This document shows, piece after piece, positions 5,610 to 7,420 of a DNA stretch of 7,420 nt. The stretch is from an uncultured Mycoplasmatota bacterium (GTDB lineage: Bacteria; Bacillota_I; Bacilli_A; RF39; UBA660). Made by a program: the position numbers and the translations under genes. Under the pieces are notes generated by a model. The model ran no database searches. It had not been told where the DNA came from and saw nothing but the letters and a program-made list of their open reading frames with translations. Within the stretch, counting starts at the first letter, position 1; each line of letters begins with the position of its first letter. Location of the stretch: NCBI GenBank assembly GCA_900546745.1, contig URDT01000043.1, positions 1-7,420 of the forward strand, given 5' to 3'.

Positions 5610-6277
5610 TTAATGTCAATGCCTCCAAAAATACATGTAGCATCTACATAAATTGTAATTGTTTTATCTTCTTTTTTATTTTGATATTTATTATTTACAC
5701 CACCAAAAATAGAAGTTGATTTCACTTTAATTTTAATATCATTTGGAGCATAAATAGTAATTCCACCAAAGATACTGCTAGCTGTAATCACTACATCTTT
5801 TGAGATTTTAGCTTCTCTCAAATCACAAGTGATTTCTCCAAAAATAGCATTTAATTCGCAACCTTTAAAATTTTCTTGTTCATATTTTAAGTTCTGACTA
5901 CTAAATGTTGCATAACAAGTATTTTCATTGGTTTTCAGAGTTTTTATTTTTTCATTTACTTTTGTTTTAAAAGCATCTTTAAAAATAAATGAACAACCAA
6001 TTATGATTAATATGATTGGAATCATTAATTTCCATATTAATTCAAAGCTTAAAATTCCCTGACAAGCTAATAATAAAGCAATTCCAATTAAAATTCCTAT
6101 TAAACTTCCCGTTTTATCACTTTCTTTAAAAAGACTAATAAAACAAGGAACTATAATAAATAAAGTCCACCATCCATCAAAGAAAATATCAATATTAGTA
6201 ATTTCTAATGCATTTAAGCCAAATATTACTCCTACAAAAATAAATAAAATTCCCCATAAAATGTTTCTAATTTTCAA
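5606..6277 (-). CDS. LiaF-like membrane protein with C-terminal FGG repeats
   Basis: This 223-residue protein has four predicted membrane helices (about 7-24, 36-50, 57-75 and 82-99). A C-terminal domain follows in which IFGG-type turns recur: IFGE 145-148, and IFGG at 169, 190 and 216. This layout matches LiaF/YvqF and related proteins, which in B. subtilis hold the LiaRS two-component system off. No liaS or liaR is visible here, so a LiaF function is inferred. Charge placement (MKIR, KESDK and KDAFKTK inside; acidic first loop outside) puts both ends in the cytoplasm. The start is TTG 6277, supported by AAGGAG five bases upstream. No better start is nearby. It is the first gene of a two-gene operon and has its own promoter. 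Confidence 0.8.
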   Translation of the reverse strand: MKIRNILWGILFIFVGVIFGLNALEITNIDIFFDGWWTLFIIVPCFISLFKESDKTGSLIGILIGIALLLACQGILSFELIWKLMIPIILIIIGCSFIFKDAFKTKVNEKIKTLKTNENTCYATFSSQNLKYEQENFKGCELNAIFGEITCDLREAKISKDVVITASSIFGGITIYAPNDIKIKVKSTSIFGGVNNKYQNKKEDKTITIYVDATCIFGGIDIK

Positions 6278-6311
6278 AATAACTCCTTCTTTCTAATCAT
6301 TCCTCAAAAAT

Positions 6312-6341
6312 ATTATATTATACTGTGAAAATGAAAGTCAA
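6312..6341 (-). promoter_or_regulatory. Promoter of the LiaF-like/DUF4097 operon
   Basis: TTGACT (6341-6336) and TATAAT (6317-6312) are 18 bases apart. A second TATAAT (6322-6317) overlaps it, but lies only 13 bases from the -35. The first is preferred. The -35 starts just after the TAA (6345-6343) of the VanZ-RDD gene, and no terminator lies between, so read-through from that gene may add to expression. Confidence 0.7.
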
Positions 6342-6342
6342 A

Positions 6343-7420
6343 TTATGATTTAATTGTACTTACTAATTGAACTTTAGAAAGTCGATCATAAATTAATGTT
6401 TGATTCTTTAAAACTTTTACAATACTAATCCAATAAAATAGAAATAAGCAGATCCATAAAATTACCATGAGAATCATTTTTATAGAAATATCTAAATTTA
6501 TCAAACTAAATAGAGATATTATACCAAAAGGAATTCTTACATAATAAAGATAAATTAGAAACCATCTTAAAAAAAGATGAAATGCTCTATGACGAGACGT
6601 TTCTAATTTAATTTTTAAAAAATTACTTCCTATTGTTCTTGAGTTCCAATGGCAAGGAATGATAATAAAATATAAAATAAATATGACATACTTTACAATA
6701 GAATATTTAAGAAAAATAGAAATAATTCCTGTCAAAAAAGAATAAATAATAAAATCTAAGCAAAATAATGTAATTCTTCGAAATCCTGATACTACTTTTC
6801 CAGCTTCGAATGACTTTCGATCAATTTCTTCACGAGTTGGAAATAATCGTTTTAATTTTCCCATAATAGAATATCCAACTACACCACCTATAGTATTTAA
6901 CATTAAATCGTCTACATCAAATAAACGATAAGGCCTAGGATATATAAAGTATAATCCTGAAAGTTGTGTTAGTTCAAAGAATAAAGATAATAAAAAACTA
7001 TCAATAAAAATTTGTCTTAAATTGCATTTAAAATAATATCTTAAATACATACCAAAAGGAATTGTCATAACAATATTAAATAATACTGTATAAAAACTAG
7101 AATGACATAATGCCTTTAGATAAGTATTTGGCCTCGTTATAATAAGAGGTGTTTCTTTGACAAAATCAGTAATAAATGAAAATGGTATCAGCTGTATTTT
7201 AGGACTAGTCATTGTTTTGACTTCATCTATTGATGGGAGTGGTAAAATAACTAAAAAATATATTGTCATCAAGTATAAAATAAAAGAATAAATAATAAAT
7301 ACCCTAATTTTATTAATGGAACCATAAAAATTATAATAAATCAGAATAAAAGGAAATGAAATTAAAAAAGAGACAAATGAAAAACATAAAAAAAAATTAT
7401 ACAAACAACTTAAAAAAAAC
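6343..7420 (-). CDS. VanZ-RDD domain membrane protein, 5' end outside the window
   Basis: A polytopic membrane protein joining a VanZ-like domain and an RDD domain. Counting from TTG 7404, VanZ features are QLIPF (71-75), PFGMYLR (116-122), Glu144 in FFELTQLSGL and YRLFDVDDLMLN (159-170), followed by TIGG. The RDD part opens with FRRITLFCLDF (208-218) and has SRTIGSNFLKIKL (255-267). VanZ of enterococci gives low-level teicoplanin resistance. Function of the fusion is not established. TTG 7404 has no Shine-Dalgarno site, and the frame stays open to 7420, so the start is probably a little outside the window. A nine-T tract (7396-7388) lies near the N-terminus. The gene ends in TAA 6345-6343 with no terminator. 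Confidence 0.85.
   Translation of the reverse strand, partial: FFLSCLYNFFLCFSFVSFLISFPFILIYYNFYGSINKIRVFIIYSFILYLMTIYFLVILPLPSIDEVKTMTSPKIQLIPFSFITDFVKETPLIITRPNTYLKALCHSSFYTVLFNIVMTIPFGMYLRYYFKCNLRQIFIDSFLLSLFFELTQLSGLYFIYPRPYRLFDVDDLMLNTIGGVVGYSIMGKLKRLFPTREEIDRKSFEAGKVVSGFRRITLFCLDFIIYSFLTGIISIFLKYSIVKYVIFILYFIIIPCHWNSRTIGSNFLKIKLETSRHRAFHLFLRWFLIYLYYVRIPFGIISLFSLINLDISIKMILMVILWICLFLFYWISIVKVLKNQTLIYDRLSKVQLVSTIKS

Noticed and set aside
1..7420. CRISPR array, transposase, integrase, attachment site, tRNA or rRNA
   Set aside because: Reading both strands, I found no regular spaced repeats, no mobile-element protein motifs, and no tRNA or rRNA signatures.

Overview
The window is strongly AT-rich and every gene lies on the minus strand, so transcription runs from high to low coordinates. 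Shine-Dalgarno sites of the GGAGG type, GTG/TTG starts, compact rho-independent terminators, a MutS of the MutS1 type and VanZ, RDD and LiaF/LiaG-like envelope proteins point to a low-GC Gram-positive bacterium (Bacillota, Bacilli or Erysipelotrichia-like). TGA is used as a stop and Trp is TGG, so this is not the Mycoplasma code. The exact taxon cannot be fixed from the window.

Layout in transcription order. (1) 7420-6343: a VanZ-RDD membrane protein whose 5' end runs off the window. (2) 6277-4812: a two-gene operon with its own promoter and terminator. It encodes a LiaF-like membrane protein and a DUF4097 (LiaG-like) surface protein, overlapping by ATGA. This pair and the VanZ-RDD gene look like an envelope and cell-wall stress set. 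(3) 4737-3921: a DUF3419/BtaA-like SAM-dependent enzyme gene with a good promoter, broken by a +1 frameshift in a run of seven T. (4) 3869-3122: an unrecognised 248-residue gene with a good promoter and terminator, broken by a +1 frameshift in a run of seven C. (5) 3043-503: a full-length mutS reading frame interrupted at codon 396 by a single in-frame TAA. (6) 498-106: a small three-helix membrane protein translated straight after mutS, followed by a terminator. (7) 22-1: the first codons of another gene.

The main observation is that three neighbouring genes are broken over about 4.2 kb. Two carry lesions of the kind that loss of MutS lets accumulate (single-base indels in homopolymers), and the third is mutS itself. 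This fits a mutator or decaying lineage, but homopolymer and base errors in a draft assembly, or phase-variable tracts, would look the same. I found no CRISPR array, transposon, integrase, tRNA or rRNA.
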